A DNA stretch of 64,000 nucleotides. Origin: Maricaulis sp048268525 (GTDB taxonomy: Bacteria; Pseudomonadota; Alphaproteobacteria; Caulobacterales; Maricaulaceae). The notes under the pieces are model-generated. The model worked only from the letters and a program-made list of their open reading frames with translations, did no database searches and was not told the origin of the DNA. The stretch covers positions 27,871 through 91,870 of the forward strand of contig NZ_JBLWVH010000010.1 in NCBI RefSeq assembly GCF_048268525.1. The letters run 5' to 3'. Each line of letters opens with the position of its first letter. Position 1 is the first letter of the stretch. The position numbers and the translations under genes are program-made. Below are positions 8,164 through 17,821 of the stretch, piece after piece.

Positions 8164-9525
8164 TCAGTTGCGCTGTTGCCGACGGATCTGACGCATCTCT
8201 GCTTCGGTGGGCAGCGATACCGACTCGATCTCTGTTGCCCGGACCCAGGCCGGAGTGCCGATCTCGAGTGATGTCCGAGCGCGCGATGCAAATTGATGGG
8301 CCCGCTGCCGGTTTCCGGCCGCATAGGACTGCTCCGCGATCGCCAGTTGGGCCAATGCCGTATCGCCATTGCGTTCATGGACAATCGACAGCTGGTACCA
8401 GGCAAAGCCGTTGTCGGGTTCGATATCCAGCGCGACCCGCAGGTTTTGTTCGGCCTCTTCGAGATGGTCCGGATCGTCGGTCGCGATCAGCGAGGTGGCC
8501 AGATTGACCCGCAGCAAGGGCGCTGTCGGCTCCAGCTCGACCGAGCGCCGATTGGGCACGATGGCTTGTTCTGCCCGTCCGCTCTCGAACAGCATCTGCG
8601 CGTGAAGCTCGTGGAAATACGGATTGTCCGGCTCCTCGGCCAACAGGCTGGCAATCTCCTCGAGGGCCCGATCCAGTCTGGCGTCATGATAGTAGGCGAC
8701 GGCCCGGGCGTAGCGAGCGGGCAGGGACCGGTCGCTCTCCGGATAGCGGTAGAACACGAATTCCGGCTCGGCGAGGAAGCCATAGATCTTGCCCTGGATC
8801 CGTTGCAGTCGGGCGACTTCTTCCGGGCTGTCGAGCGTCTCGTAGAATGGAGAGCTGGTGGCGCCGCCGCGCAGGTTCGCGATGCGTTCGGACGATAGCG
8901 GGTGTGATCGGAAATAGGGGAAACGCCGGGCGTTCGACATGACTTCCTGGTATCGGAAGCGCTCGAAGAACTGCACCAGTCCTTGGGCAGACTGGCCGGT
9001 GGCTTCCATGAACTGCAAGCCGGCTTGGTCGGCAGATGCCTCCTGGGCACGGCTATAGGTCATGAAGGAGAGGGCGCCAAACTGCTGCGATGATGCGAGC
9101 AGGGCGCTTGCGGCACCGCCTTCGCCGGCCAGGGCCGCCAGGACGCCCAGGCCGAGGCTCACATACATCGGAGCCTGGGCAGCCGAGATGCCGTCATTGA
9201 CGCGCGCCAGATGGGCACCGGAAATATGCCCGGTTTCATGGGCGATAACGCCCTTGAGCTGGTTGGGGGTGCCCGACTCCAGGATGATGCCGGTGTGCAG
9301 GAAAATGTTCTGACCGCCGGTCACAAAGGCGTTCAGGGATGGGTCGGCGACAATGTACATGTCGACATCGGCCGGTTGCAGGCCTGCGGCGGTGAGAATG
9401 GGGTCCGCATAATCGCGCAGCATGTGCTCGATCTCGGTATCCCGGATCAGGGACTGGCCGAAACCCGGTGCGTGTGTGGCCACAGCGAGAACGCAGGCTG
9501 CGGCGACGGTTTTCAGGATCGACAT
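8164..9525 (-). CDS. Periplasmic M48 metalloprotease with TPR repeats (BepA-like)
   Basis: A 453-residue exported protease. A Sec signal peptide (about 25 residues ending GFGQ) is followed by the M48 domain with zinc motif HETGH near residue 110 and the downstream glutamate in the SADQAG motif (about residue 175), then TPR-like helical repeats from about residue 290 to the end. BepA/YfgC homologues degrade or chaperone outer-membrane protein assembly intermediates at the Bam complex. I chose the ATG at 9525 because GGAGG lies four bases upstream and the signal peptide begins there. Probably cotranscribed with the FemAB-like gene. Confidence 0.9.
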   Translation of the reverse strand: MSILKTVAAACVLAVATHAPGFGQSLIRDTEIEHMLRDYADPILTAAGLQPADVDMYIVADPSLNAFVTGGQNIFLHTGIILESGTPNQLKGVIAHETGHISGAHLARVNDGISAAQAPMYVSLGLGVLAALAGEGGAASALLASSQQFGALSFMTYSRAQEASADQAGLQFMEATGQSAQGLVQFFERFRYQEVMSNARRFPYFRSHPLSSERIANLRGGATSSPFYETLDSPEEVARLQRIQGKIYGFLAEPEFVFYRYPESDRSLPARYARAVAYYHDARLDRALEEIASLLAEEPDNPYFHELHAQMLFESGRAEQAIVPNRRSVELEPTAPLLRVNLATSLIATDDPDHLEEAEQNLRVALDIEPDNGFAWYQLSIVHERNGDTALAQLAIAEQSYAAGNRQRAHQFASRARTSLEIGTPAWVRATEIESVSLPTEAEMRQIRRQQRN

Positions 9526-9602
9526 CCTGCCTCCACTGATCGGCCCCCGCTCGGCCCATGATAGCGACGTCACCCCAAGACGCCACCCGATAACACCAAG
9601 AT

Positions 9603-9629
9603 GGGTTGCCCGGCTTGGCCGGGCAACCC
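9603..9629 (-). terminator. GC-rich hairpin downstream of rne
   Basis: A perfect 12-bp stem (9603-9614 with 9618-9629) and a 3-base loop lies 10 bases after the rne stop codon in the direction of rne transcription. No long T run follows, so termination is likely but may be incomplete; it could equally be a 3' stabilising hairpin. Confidence 0.55.
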
Positions 9630-9638
9630 TGTTCCTGG

Positions 9639-12302
9639 TCAGTTTCCGAACAACCCGGTCCGGTTCCACCATCCGCGGCGTTTCGGCTTGCCATCATCGT
9701 CGGCAGCGTCATCGGCCTTGTCGGCTTGGGTAGCACTCGGCTCGGCCTCGGATTCCGTCGGTTCAGCCTGCGGTTCAGCCTGTTGTTCCGCCTTTGGTTC
9801 CGGCGCGGGCGTTTCAGTCGGGGCTTCCTCCGCTACGACAGGCTCTTCAACCTTCTTGCGGCGTGTCCGACGCTTGGGCTTGGGGGCGTCTTCAGTCTCG
9901 GCATCCGCAGCTGGAGCCGCAGCCGCAGCCTCGGGCGCCGGATCGACAGCCTTCTTGCGCGGGCGGCGGGTCCGCTTCTTCGGCGTGTCCTCCGCCACTG
10001 CGTCGGCCGGGGCGGCCTCGACCGCAGGCTCGGTGCCGGTTTCCGAATCGGACGAAGTCGCGGCCACGTCGGTTGTCGCGGCCTTTGTCGAACGGCGCCG
10101 TGGCGCGCGTTTGCGCTTGGGGACTTCCTCGACCGCGTCCGCAGTCGGCTCGCTTTCGGACGATGCCTCGGTCGCTGACGTTTCCGCGTCGGCGGTGTCC
10201 GCGGCCGGTGCGTCTGAAGATGGTGCGTCTGCCGACGCTTCGCCGGCTACCGCGTTCTCGGCATTGGCCTCGCCTTCGGTCCGGCGACGGCCACGACCTC
10301 CGCGACGACCGCGACGGCGGCGACGGCGGGGTTGATCGTCATCGTCCTCACCAGACGCGTCCCGTCGGCTTTCGGACTGCTCGGCGTTGTCACCCTCGTC
10401 GCTGTCATCGCCCTCGACATTGACGACTTCCATGGCTGCCGCGGTGTCGTCGGATGACGGTTTGCGGCGGCGACGACGGCGACGACGGCGTCCACCGGAG
10501 GCCTCGCGGCTTTCCTGCTCGTCGTCAGTGCCCGTGTCGTCTTCCTCCGGAGCGTCCGGAATTTCGATCTCCTCGATCGATTCGACGGACAGCGGGGCCA
10601 TGACGAGCTCTTCACCGGGCTCACGGTTTTCCAGTGCCTCGATGGAGAATTCAGGCGCCAGGATCGAATCGTCTGCGGTCACCGCAATGCTCATCGAGAA
10701 GCGTTGCTCGATCATCAGGAGATGATCACGCTTGTCATTCAGCAGGTAGATTGCGACGGCAGTTGGCACCGAAATGCGGATTCGCTTGGCGCGACCGCGT
10801 GTGCCTTCCTTTTCCAGGCCACGCAGGGCCACCAGGGCGCTCGATTCGGTCGAACGCAGATGGCCGCTGCCCTTACAGGTCGGGCAGGTCGTTGTGGAGC
10901 CCTCGAGCAGGCTCGACCGCCGCCGCTGACGGGAGATTTCCATCAGACCGAATTGCGAGATGCGGCCGACCTGGAGGCGGGCCCGGTCACGCTTGAGCAT
11001 GTCCTTCATCTTCTTCTCGACGGCGCGATTATTCTTGTTCTCGTCCATGTCGATGAAGTCGATGACGATCAGGCCGGCCAGGTCACGCAGGCGCATCTGG
11101 CGCGCCGCTTCGGCGGCCGCTTCCAGATTGGTTTTCAGCGCGGTCGCCTCGATATTGCGCTCGCGGGTGGAGCGGCCCGAGTTGACGTCGATCGAGACCA
11201 GGGCCTCGGTCGGGTTGATCACCAGATAGCCGCCGGACTTCAGGGGGGCGACGTCCGAATAGATCGCCTCGAGCTGGGCTTCGCACTGGTGACGCAGATA
11301 AAGCGGTACGGCTTCCTTGTAATGCTGAACCTTCTTGGCATGGCTCGGCATCAGCATCTTCATGAAGGCTTTCGCCTCCTTGTAGGCCTCTTCGCCTTCC
11401 ACCTGGACGGAATCGATTTCCTTGTCGTACAGGTCACGAATGACCCGTTTGACCAGATTGCCTTCCTCATAGATCAGCGACGGCGCGACCGAACTCAGGG
11501 TCAGCTCGCGGATATTCGTCCAAAGGCGCAGCAGGTAGTCGGCATCGCGCTTGATCTCGGTCTTGGTGCGCGAGGCTCCGGCTGTCCGGATGATCAGCCC
11601 GACGCCCTTGGGCAGTTCGAGCTCGGAGACCACCGATTTCAGGCGCTTGCGGTCAGAAGCGTTGGAAATCTTGCGGGAGATGCCACCGCCGCGGGGCGTG
11701 TTGGGCATCAGCACGCAATAACGGCCGGCCAGCGACAGATAGGTCGTCAGGGCCGCGCCCTTGTTGCCGCGCTCTTCCTTGGCCACCTGTACCAGCAGGA
11801 TTTGCCGGCGCTTGATGACTTCCTGGATCTTGTACTTTCGGAACATCTGGCGACGGCGGCGGGCAGCCTGCTGGTCGCTGATGTCGTCGTCTTCACTATC
11901 ATCGCCAATGGTTTCGGGCGTTTCAGATTCGCCGTCACCATCGTCGGAATCACCGTCGGCAGATGGCGCTGATTCGGACTTGGCCTCTTCGACCTCGTCG
12001 TCCTCATCATCGGCCGCCGAGGCTTCTTCCTCGGCCAAGGCCTGACGGTCCTCGAACGGGATCTGATAGTAGTCCGGATGGATTTCATTGAAGGCGAGGA
12101 AGCCATGGCGGTTGCCGCCATACTCCACGAACGCCGCTTGAAGCGATGGTTCGACCCGCGTTACTTTTGCGAGATATATGTTGCCGCGTATGGGGCGGCG
12201 GGCGGCCGCTTCAAAATCAAAATCCTCAACTTTCGAACCGTCGAGTACGACGACGCGGGTCTCCTCGGGATGACCAGCGTCGATCAGCATTTTCTTGGAC
12301 AT
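9639..12302 (-). CDS. rne: Ribonuclease E
   Basis: An 887-residue endonuclease that initiates mRNA decay and scaffolds the degradosome. In order: N-terminal S1 region with a large acidic insertion (about residues 90-165), 5' sensor/RNase H-like region, DNase I-like catalytic part with LIVIDFIDMDENKN (about residue 405), the Zn-link CPTCKGSGH (about residue 480), then a long disordered tail with arginine-rich blocks (RRRRRRRRRK and RRRRRRGRRGG) alternating with acidic Ala/Asp/Glu stretches. The extreme C-terminus KRRGWWNRTGLFGN carries the GWW motif that in Caulobacter binds polynucleotide phosphorylase. The ATG at 12302 is preferred: AGGAG lies nine bases upstream. A long leader precedes it, as is usual for self-regulated rne. 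Confidence 0.96.
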   Translation of the reverse strand: MSKKMLIDAGHPEETRVVVLDGSKVEDFDFEAAARRPIRGNIYLAKVTRVEPSLQAAFVEYGGNRHGFLAFNEIHPDYYQIPFEDRQALAEEEASAADDEDDEVEEAKSESAPSADGDSDDGDGESETPETIGDDSEDDDISDQQAARRRRQMFRKYKIQEVIKRRQILLVQVAKEERGNKGAALTTYLSLAGRYCVLMPNTPRGGGISRKISNASDRKRLKSVVSELELPKGVGLIIRTAGASRTKTEIKRDADYLLRLWTNIRELTLSSVAPSLIYEEGNLVKRVIRDLYDKEIDSVQVEGEEAYKEAKAFMKMLMPSHAKKVQHYKEAVPLYLRHQCEAQLEAIYSDVAPLKSGGYLVINPTEALVSIDVNSGRSTRERNIEATALKTNLEAAAEAARQMRLRDLAGLIVIDFIDMDENKNNRAVEKKMKDMLKRDRARLQVGRISQFGLMEISRQRRRSSLLEGSTTTCPTCKGSGHLRSTESSALVALRGLEKEGTRGRAKRIRISVPTAVAIYLLNDKRDHLLMIEQRFSMSIAVTADDSILAPEFSIEALENREPGEELVMAPLSVESIEEIEIPDAPEEDDTGTDDEQESREASGGRRRRRRRRRKPSSDDTAAAMEVVNVEGDDSDEGDNAEQSESRRDASGEDDDDQPRRRRRRGRRGGRGRRRTEGEANAENAVAGEASADAPSSDAPAADTADAETSATEASSESEPTADAVEEVPKRKRAPRRRSTKAATTDVAATSSDSETGTEPAVEAAPADAVAEDTPKKRTRRPRKKAVDPAPEAAAAAPAADAETEDAPKPKRRTRRKKVEEPVVAEEAPTETPAPEPKAEQQAEPQAEPTESEAEPSATQADKADDAADDDGKPKRRGWWNRTGLFGN

Positions 12303-12778
12303 TAAAGTCGTCTCCTGCACCCGCGCACATTCGCCTGTTTCCTGCCAGAAGGCGGGACAGGGCGGAGAGTGGCGGCGGGGGCGAGATGGACGGGGTGCGG
12401 CCTGTTTTCAGTGCTCTGGGCATCAGGCGCTCCCCCGCGCATCGGCAGTTACCATTAGCGTCCCGCACCAATATGGGAGGACGCGGCGGTCGGGGCCCCG
12501 GAAAATTCTTCGGTCGGACCGGGGCGACGATTAGCGTGTTGGCAGATGCATATTGCTTTGCCGCTTCGCGCCTCGCAGACGCACTCGACCGGCAAATCCG
12601 ATGGTGCGACGCCAAGGCGTTGGCAACATGCAACATTCGAATGCGGAAGAAAAGGCTTTCGCGCCGTGAGCGAAAACAACGGGAACTTTCTGCCGGGCAT
12701 CAACCAAACGTCAAGTTCCATGCGTTAGCGTTACGCAAAAGCCGTGGACAGAACCGCGGCATGTGCGATGGTGTAGTG
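12303..12778. other. 476-base divergent gap: rne leader and amidase upstream region
   Basis: No convincing gene lies here. Several open frames cross it but they are arginine-rich and have no start with a ribosome site. It must hold the promoters of rne (minus) and of the amidase (plus). Only the rne ribosome site (AGGAG near 12312-12316) is clear. The length agrees with a long rne 5' untranslated region; I could not define its structure by eye. Confidence 0.6.
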
Positions 12779-13993
12779 ATGCGGGTTCAACAGTTATTTT
12801 TGGCTATGTCAGCCGGTCTGGCGCTCTGTGGCGCCGGCCTTGCGGATCAGGAGGTCCGGGACGTCCGCTTCGGTGTGGAGGTCGCGACGACCCGCGTGGT
12901 CATCGAGATGTCCGAGCCGACAGAGTTCCGCGCCTTCACGCTCGATGGCCTGTCTGATCGCCTGGTTGTCGATCTGCCGCAAGCGAGGTGGTCGGTCGCC
13001 AATCTTGTATCGGGTGAGGGTGTTGGTCACGGCCTCGTTGATGCATTCCGGTTCTTTGACAATTCGACGTCGAGTTCCCGCGTGGTGTTCGAGCTGGACC
13101 ACCCCGCTGTCATCGTCAACCAATTCGCTCTCGACCCGGCATCGCCTGGCGGCAATCACCGCTTGGTGATCGATGTCGAGCGCACGAGCGTCGACAGTTT
13201 CCAGACGGCCTCCGGTTTCAACCATACGCGGGCCGAGTCCCTTGATTCGCTGATCGCCGAGCGCGTCGAGGCGGTTTACGTGCCGCCGCAGCGTGATCGC
13301 CGGGTGATCGTGATCGATCCGGGCCATGGCGGCCGCGACCCGGGCTCCATCGGCCGCAGTGGAACGCATGAAAGCCAGGTCAATCTGGAAGCCGCGCGTG
13401 AATTGCGCCGGCAGCTGGAAGCGACCGGTCGATATGAAGTCCTGATGACCCGTGATCGCGATATTTACCCGTCCTGGGAAGAGCGTGTCGGTGTCATGGA
13501 AGAGGCCCGGGCCGACCTGTTCCTGTCGATCCACGCGGACAGTTCGAGCAATGCCGATGTCCGGGGCGCGGCTGTCTATACCTTGAACGACCGGGCCGAG
13601 AACCGTGCCCGCGCCCGTGCCCGCGAAGATTCGAGCCATACCCAGCAGGCCGACGTGAACAATATCCTGGTCGAGCTGGAATTGCGCGAGAAGCGGAACC
13701 AGTCCTCGGCCTTCGCCGAAGTCCTGCTGGAGCATCTCGACGATGCTGGCCCGCTTCTGGCCAACCCGCACCGTCAGGCCAATCTGTTCGTCCTGCTCGA
13801 TCCGCGCGTGCCGGCTGTCCTGCTGGAAATGGGTTTCGTGACCAACCGGACCGATGAGAACAATCTCAACTCCGCCTCGGCCCGTCGCCGTCAGATGGAA
13901 GCGGTGACGCGGGGCATCGACAGCTATTTCGCCCGTCGTGGTGATGATGGCGAGTTGTTGGACCAGACGGCGATTGCACTTCCGGCTCGCTGA
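12779..13993 (+). CDS. amiC: Periplasmic N-acetylmuramoyl-L-alanine amidase (AmiC type)
   Basis: A 404-residue cell-wall hydrolase that cleaves the bond between muramic acid and the stem peptide, mainly at division. A signal peptide (about 23 residues) is followed by an AMIN domain (about 25-130) and an Amidase_3 domain (about 175-395). Zinc ligands are visible in DPGHGG, the Glu in HESQVNLEAA and SIHAD; the catalytic Glu is in LLEMGF. Start choice: the ATG at 12779 begins the signal peptide; an ATG at 12761 adds six residues. The frame stays open far upstream but that extension has no protein character. Followed by a penicillin-binding protein, a typical cell-wall pairing. Confidence 0.92.
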   Translation: MRVQQLFLAMSAGLALCGAGLADQEVRDVRFGVEVATTRVVIEMSEPTEFRAFTLDGLSDRLVVDLPQARWSVANLVSGEGVGHGLVDAFRFFDNSTSSSRVVFELDHPAVIVNQFALDPASPGGNHRLVIDVERTSVDSFQTASGFNHTRAESLDSLIAERVEAVYVPPQRDRRVIVIDPGHGGRDPGSIGRSGTHESQVNLEAARELRRQLEATGRYEVLMTRDRDIYPSWEERVGVMEEARADLFLSIHADSSSNADVRGAAVYTLNDRAENRARARAREDSSHTQQADVNNILVELELREKRNQSSAFAEVLLEHLDDAGPLLANPHRQANLFVLLDPRVPAVLLEMGFVTNRTDENNLNSASARRRQMEAVTRGIDSYFARRGDDGELLDQTAIALPAR

Positions 13994-14089
13994 CTCCCTT
14001 TCAACTCGGTACAAGCGCGGCCATAATGCCGCCGTGTCGTCATGCTCAAACGACACCCTGACCAGCGGGTAGAGCGGCCAGAGGGCAAA

Positions 14090-16591
14090 ATGAAACTCTT
14101 CACCTTGCGTAATGTGTTGCGGGCGGCCCTGTGGGGCGGTGTCGCAGCGGCCGTTCTGGCCGTCATCGGCTTTATCACCGTGGCGGTTTACGTCGTGCGT
14201 GTGACCGACGACCTGCCCGACTATCAGCAACTGGCCGAGTACGAGCCGCCAATCATGAGCCGGGTTCATGCCGGTGACGGTCTGCTGATCGCCGAATATG
14301 CACGCGAACATCGTGTCTTCGTGCCGATCGCCAATATCCCGCAGAATGTCGTCCATGCCTTCATCTCGGCCGAAGACAAGAATTTCTACGAGCATGGCGG
14401 GCTGGATTTCCGCGGCATCATTCGCGCGGGCCTGTCCAATATCTCCAATGTATTGCAGGGCCGCCGTCTGGAAGGCGCTTCCACGATCACCCAGCAGGTG
14501 GCCAAGAATTTCCTGCTGTCGAGCGAGCAACGCCTCGAGCGCAAGGTGCGCGAAATGGTGTTGTCACGCCGGATCGAGCGCGCTTTCACCAAGGACCAGA
14601 TCCTCGAGCTTTATCTGAACGAAATTTACCTGGGGAATCGCGCTTATGGCGTTGCTGCAGCGGCGTTGAACTATTTCGGGCGCTCGCTTGACGAGCTCGA
14701 ACTGCACGAGATCGCCTATCTCGCAGCCTTGCCCAAAGGCCCTGCCAACTATCATCCCGATCGCCATCATCAAGCCGCGCTGGAACGCCGCAACTGGGTG
14801 CTCTCGCGCATGGCCGATAATGGTTATGTCACCGAGGAAGCGGCTCGCGAAGCCATGGCGCGCCCGCTCGAGACCGTCGACCGGCTGTCCGGCGCCACTT
14901 ATACGGCCGCCGAATATTTCGTCGAGAATGTCCGACGCGAGGTCTTCTCTCTCTATGGCGAGGACGAGCTTTATGATGGCGGGCTGTCGATCCGGACCAC
15001 GCTCGACACCCGCATGCAACTGGCCGCCCGTAGCGCCCTGCGCAACGGCTTGGAAGCCTATGATCGCCGTCATGGATATCGCGGTGCCTTGGAATCCATC
15101 GAACTGGGCGAGGGGTGGATGGAACGCCTCGCCGCCGCCGAAATTCCGCGCGATCTCGATGAAGGTTGGCTGCAAGCTGTCGTCCTCGAGACAACGGGCA
15201 GCGATGCCCGGATCGGCCTGCTGAGCGGCGAAGAGGGCGTGATCCCGATGGCCGCGCTGGAATGGGCCCGCGAGAATCTGCCCGATGGCGAGATCGGGCC
15301 GCCGGTCTCACGTCCCGCCGAAGTCCTGACAGCGGGCGATGTGATCCTGGTGGAGAGCATCGCCGATCAGGAAGGCTTCGTTGAAGGCCAATATGGCCTG
15401 CGTCAGGTGCCCGCGATCAATGGTGGCATCATGGCGATGGACCCGCATACCGGCCGTGTGCTGGCGATGATGGGTGGCTATTCCTTCCAGCACAGCCAGT
15501 TCAACCGGGCGACCCAGGCCCGTCGTCAGCCCGGTTCGGCGTTCAAGCCTTTCGTCTACGCCTCGGCGCTGGACAATGGCTATACGCCGGCCAGCCTGAT
15601 TCTGGATGCGCCTTTCATCGCCACCGGCGGCGCGGATGAGCGTTTTTACATGCCGTCCAACTATTCCGAACGCTATTACGGCATGTCGACATTGCGGCTC
15701 GGGCTGGAACTCTCGCGAAATGTGATGACGGTCCGGCTCGCCCAGGAAATGGGCATGGCGCCGGTTGTCGAGTATGGCACGCGCTTTGGCATTTATGACG
15801 AGTTGGAGCCGGTGCTTGCGATGTCGCTTGGCGCCGGTGAGACGACGCTGTACCGGCTGGTCTCGGCCTATGCCGCGATGGTCAATGGCGGACGGCGTGT
15901 CGAACCAACCATCATCGACCGGGTTCAGGACCGCAGCGGGTCGACGATTTTTGCCCACGAAGTCCTGCCTTGCGAAACCTGCGATGCCGAAGCCTGGGAC
16001 CAGCAGGACGTCCTGGAACCGCTTTTCCCGGAAACCCGTGAAGAGGTGATCGATCCGGTGACCGCCTATCAGGTCGTGCACATGCTGGAAGGCGCTGTCC
16101 AGAGCGGTACCGGTACAGCCTTGCGGCCGCTGCCTTGGACCCTGGCCGGCAAGACCGGCACGACCAATGATTTCCGCGATGCCTGGTTCATGGGTTTCGG
16201 TCCCGACCTCGTCGTCGGTGTCTATGTCGGCTTTGATACGCCCTACCAGCTCGGGTCCGGCGAAGCCGGCGGCCGGGTTGCGGCGCCGATTGCGCGTGAT
16301 TTCCTTGAAGTTGCACTGGAAGGCTATCCCGTCGCCCCTTTCCGCGTGCCGCCGGGTGTTCGCCTGGTGCCGATCCACCGGGTGACCGGTGAGCCGGGCG
16401 TGCTGGGTCAGTCCGGGGTGATCCTCGAAGCTTTCCGGCCCGGCACGGAGCCATCGCGCCAGACCGATGAGGAAGAAAGCGGGCTTAGCTTTGCACGGTC
16501 CTCGGTCAGTGATGACCCGCTCGCTTTTCTGCTGAATGAGCAGGAAGACGAGGAAGAAGAAGAGGACGATGAACTTGGCGGTCTCTACTGA
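14090..16591 (+). CDS. mrcA: Penicillin-binding protein 1A (transglycosylase/transpeptidase)
   Basis: An 833-residue bifunctional peptidoglycan synthase anchored in the inner membrane. One N-terminal transmembrane helix (about residues 8-35) precedes the GT51 domain (EDKNFYEHGGLDF near 105, GASTITQQVAKN near 140, RRIERAFTKDQILELYLN near 175), then an OB-like insertion and the transpeptidase domain with serine motif SAFKPF near 485, SRN near 545 and KTGT near 690. The tail is acidic and ends ELGGLY. The ATG at 14090 is chosen because GAGGG lies four bases upstream; 14042 is an alternative. It lies 96 bases after the amidase. Confidence 0.95.
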   Translation: MKLFTLRNVLRAALWGGVAAAVLAVIGFITVAVYVVRVTDDLPDYQQLAEYEPPIMSRVHAGDGLLIAEYAREHRVFVPIANIPQNVVHAFISAEDKNFYEHGGLDFRGIIRAGLSNISNVLQGRRLEGASTITQQVAKNFLLSSEQRLERKVREMVLSRRIERAFTKDQILELYLNEIYLGNRAYGVAAAALNYFGRSLDELELHEIAYLAALPKGPANYHPDRHHQAALERRNWVLSRMADNGYVTEEAAREAMARPLETVDRLSGATYTAAEYFVENVRREVFSLYGEDELYDGGLSIRTTLDTRMQLAARSALRNGLEAYDRRHGYRGALESIELGEGWMERLAAAEIPRDLDEGWLQAVVLETTGSDARIGLLSGEEGVIPMAALEWARENLPDGEIGPPVSRPAEVLTAGDVILVESIADQEGFVEGQYGLRQVPAINGGIMAMDPHTGRVLAMMGGYSFQHSQFNRATQARRQPGSAFKPFVYASALDNGYTPASLILDAPFIATGGADERFYMPSNYSERYYGMSTLRLGLELSRNVMTVRLAQEMGMAPVVEYGTRFGIYDELEPVLAMSLGAGETTLYRLVSAYAAMVNGGRRVEPTIIDRVQDRSGSTIFAHEVLPCETCDAEAWDQQDVLEPLFPETREEVIDPVTAYQVVHMLEGAVQSGTGTALRPLPWTLAGKTGTTNDFRDAWFMGFGPDLVVGVYVGFDTPYQLGSGEAGGRVAAPIARDFLEVALEGYPVAPFRVPPGVRLVPIHRVTGEPGVLGQSGVILEAFRPGTEPSRQTDEEESGLSFARSSVSDDPLAFLLNEQEDEEEEEDDELGGLY

Positions 16592-16692
16592 GACATCCGG
16601 GGCTCGCCTGTATGGAGCGGCTTGTCTCAGCAGGCCGCTCTGATTATCTCCTTGTGACTGATCTCTTTGCCGAATCGCAGGATTGATTGCCC

Positions 16693-17821
16693 ATGCGCGC
16701 AGACATCCAGACCCTGTCCGACGAAATCCAGCAGGCAGTTGGCCTGCTGAGGAGGCGTCTTTGACTGGGATACCGCCCAAAAACGCCTCGACGAGCTGAA
16801 CGCCAAGTCGGAGGCTCCGGACTTCTGGAACGAGCCGCAGCAGGCCCAGGCCCTGATGCGTGAGCGCAACCGGCTGGAGGCGGCGATAAACACGGTCGTT
16901 GAGGCCGAGCAGGACCTCTCCGACAGTATCGAAATCATCGAACTGGCCGAGATGGAAGACGATTCCGACATGGTCGAGGAGGCCGTTGCCGGTCTGTCAC
17001 GTCTCGCCGAACGCATGCGCCGGGCCCAGCTGGAGACGCTGCTCTCCGGAGAAGCGGACGGCAATGACGCTTTTGTCGAAATCCATTCGGGCGCCGGCGG
17101 TACCGAGAGCCAGGATTGGGCGGCCATGCTGGCGCGCATGTATACGCGCTGGGCCAATGCCCACGGCCACAAGGTCGAAGTGATGGAAGAGCAGGCCGGG
17201 GAAGAAGCCGGGCTCAAATCGACCACCATCCTGGTCAAGGGCGAAAACGCCTATGGCTGGCTGAAAACCGAGGCCGGCGTGCACCGGTTGGTACGAATAT
17301 CACCGTTTGATTCCAGCGCCCGTCGTCACACCAGTTTCTCCTCGGTCGGCGTCTATCCGCAGATCGATGACGCGATTGATGTCGATATCGATGTCTCGAA
17401 GGTTCGCACTGACACCTATCGGGCCTCGGGGGCTGGCGGCCAGCACATCAACAAGACTGATTCCGCTGTCCGGTTGACCTATGACATGCCCGGAGAGGAA
17501 AAGCCGGTCGTCGTCCAGTGCCAGAATGACCGTTCGCAGCACAAGAACCGCTCTCGCGCGTGGGAGATGCTGCGAGCCCGGGTTTACGAGATCGAGCTGC
17601 AGCGCCGTGAGGCCGCGGCCCAGGCCGAAGCGGACAGCAAAAGCGAGATCGGGTGGGGCCACCAGATCCGTTCCTACGTCCTTCAGCCCTATCAGATGGT
17701 CAAGGACTTGAGGACCAACGTCGAAACCTCCAATACCGGCGGTGTTCTGGACGGTGATCTGGATGATTTCATGGCCGCTGCCCTGGCGGCGCGGGTTGGT
17801 GGCGAAGAGGACAAGGACTAG
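16693..17821 (+). CDS. prfB: Peptide chain release factor 2, read through a programmed +1 frameshift
   Basis: Release factor for UAA and UGA codons. The first frame codes for 23 residues from the ATG at 16693 and ends in CTT TGA C (16759-16765); shifting +1 at CTT continues into a 352-residue frame from 16763 to 17821, giving 375 residues. The shift site has the standard layout: a Shine-Dalgarno-like GAGGAGG at 16749-16755, three bases, then the slippery CTT before the TGA. The joined sequence RRRLDWDTAQKRL matches the RF2 N-terminus. Codon recognition motif SPF is in RISPFDSSARRH and the catalytic GGQ in ASGAGGQHINKTDS. An annotation without the shift would start falsely at 16856. The stop overlaps the convergent regulator by CTAG. 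Confidence 0.96.
16749..16765 (+). promoter_or_regulatory. prfB: prfB programmed +1 frameshift signal
   Basis: Internal Shine-Dalgarno-like GAGGAGG, a three-base spacer, slippery CTT, in-frame TGA at 16762-16764 and a following C. This is the known autoregulatory element: low RF2 slows termination at TGA and favours the shift that makes RF2. Confidence 0.95.

Noticed and set aside
12146..12778. Possible 5' extension of the amidase gene back to 12146
   Set aside because: The stretch overlaps the rne start, is arginine-rich and would bury the signal peptide that begins at 12779.
15308..16780. 490-codon minus-strand open frame opposite penicillin-binding protein 1A
   Set aside because: Shadow frame of a clear PBP1A gene; amino acid use typical of out-of-frame GC-rich DNA.
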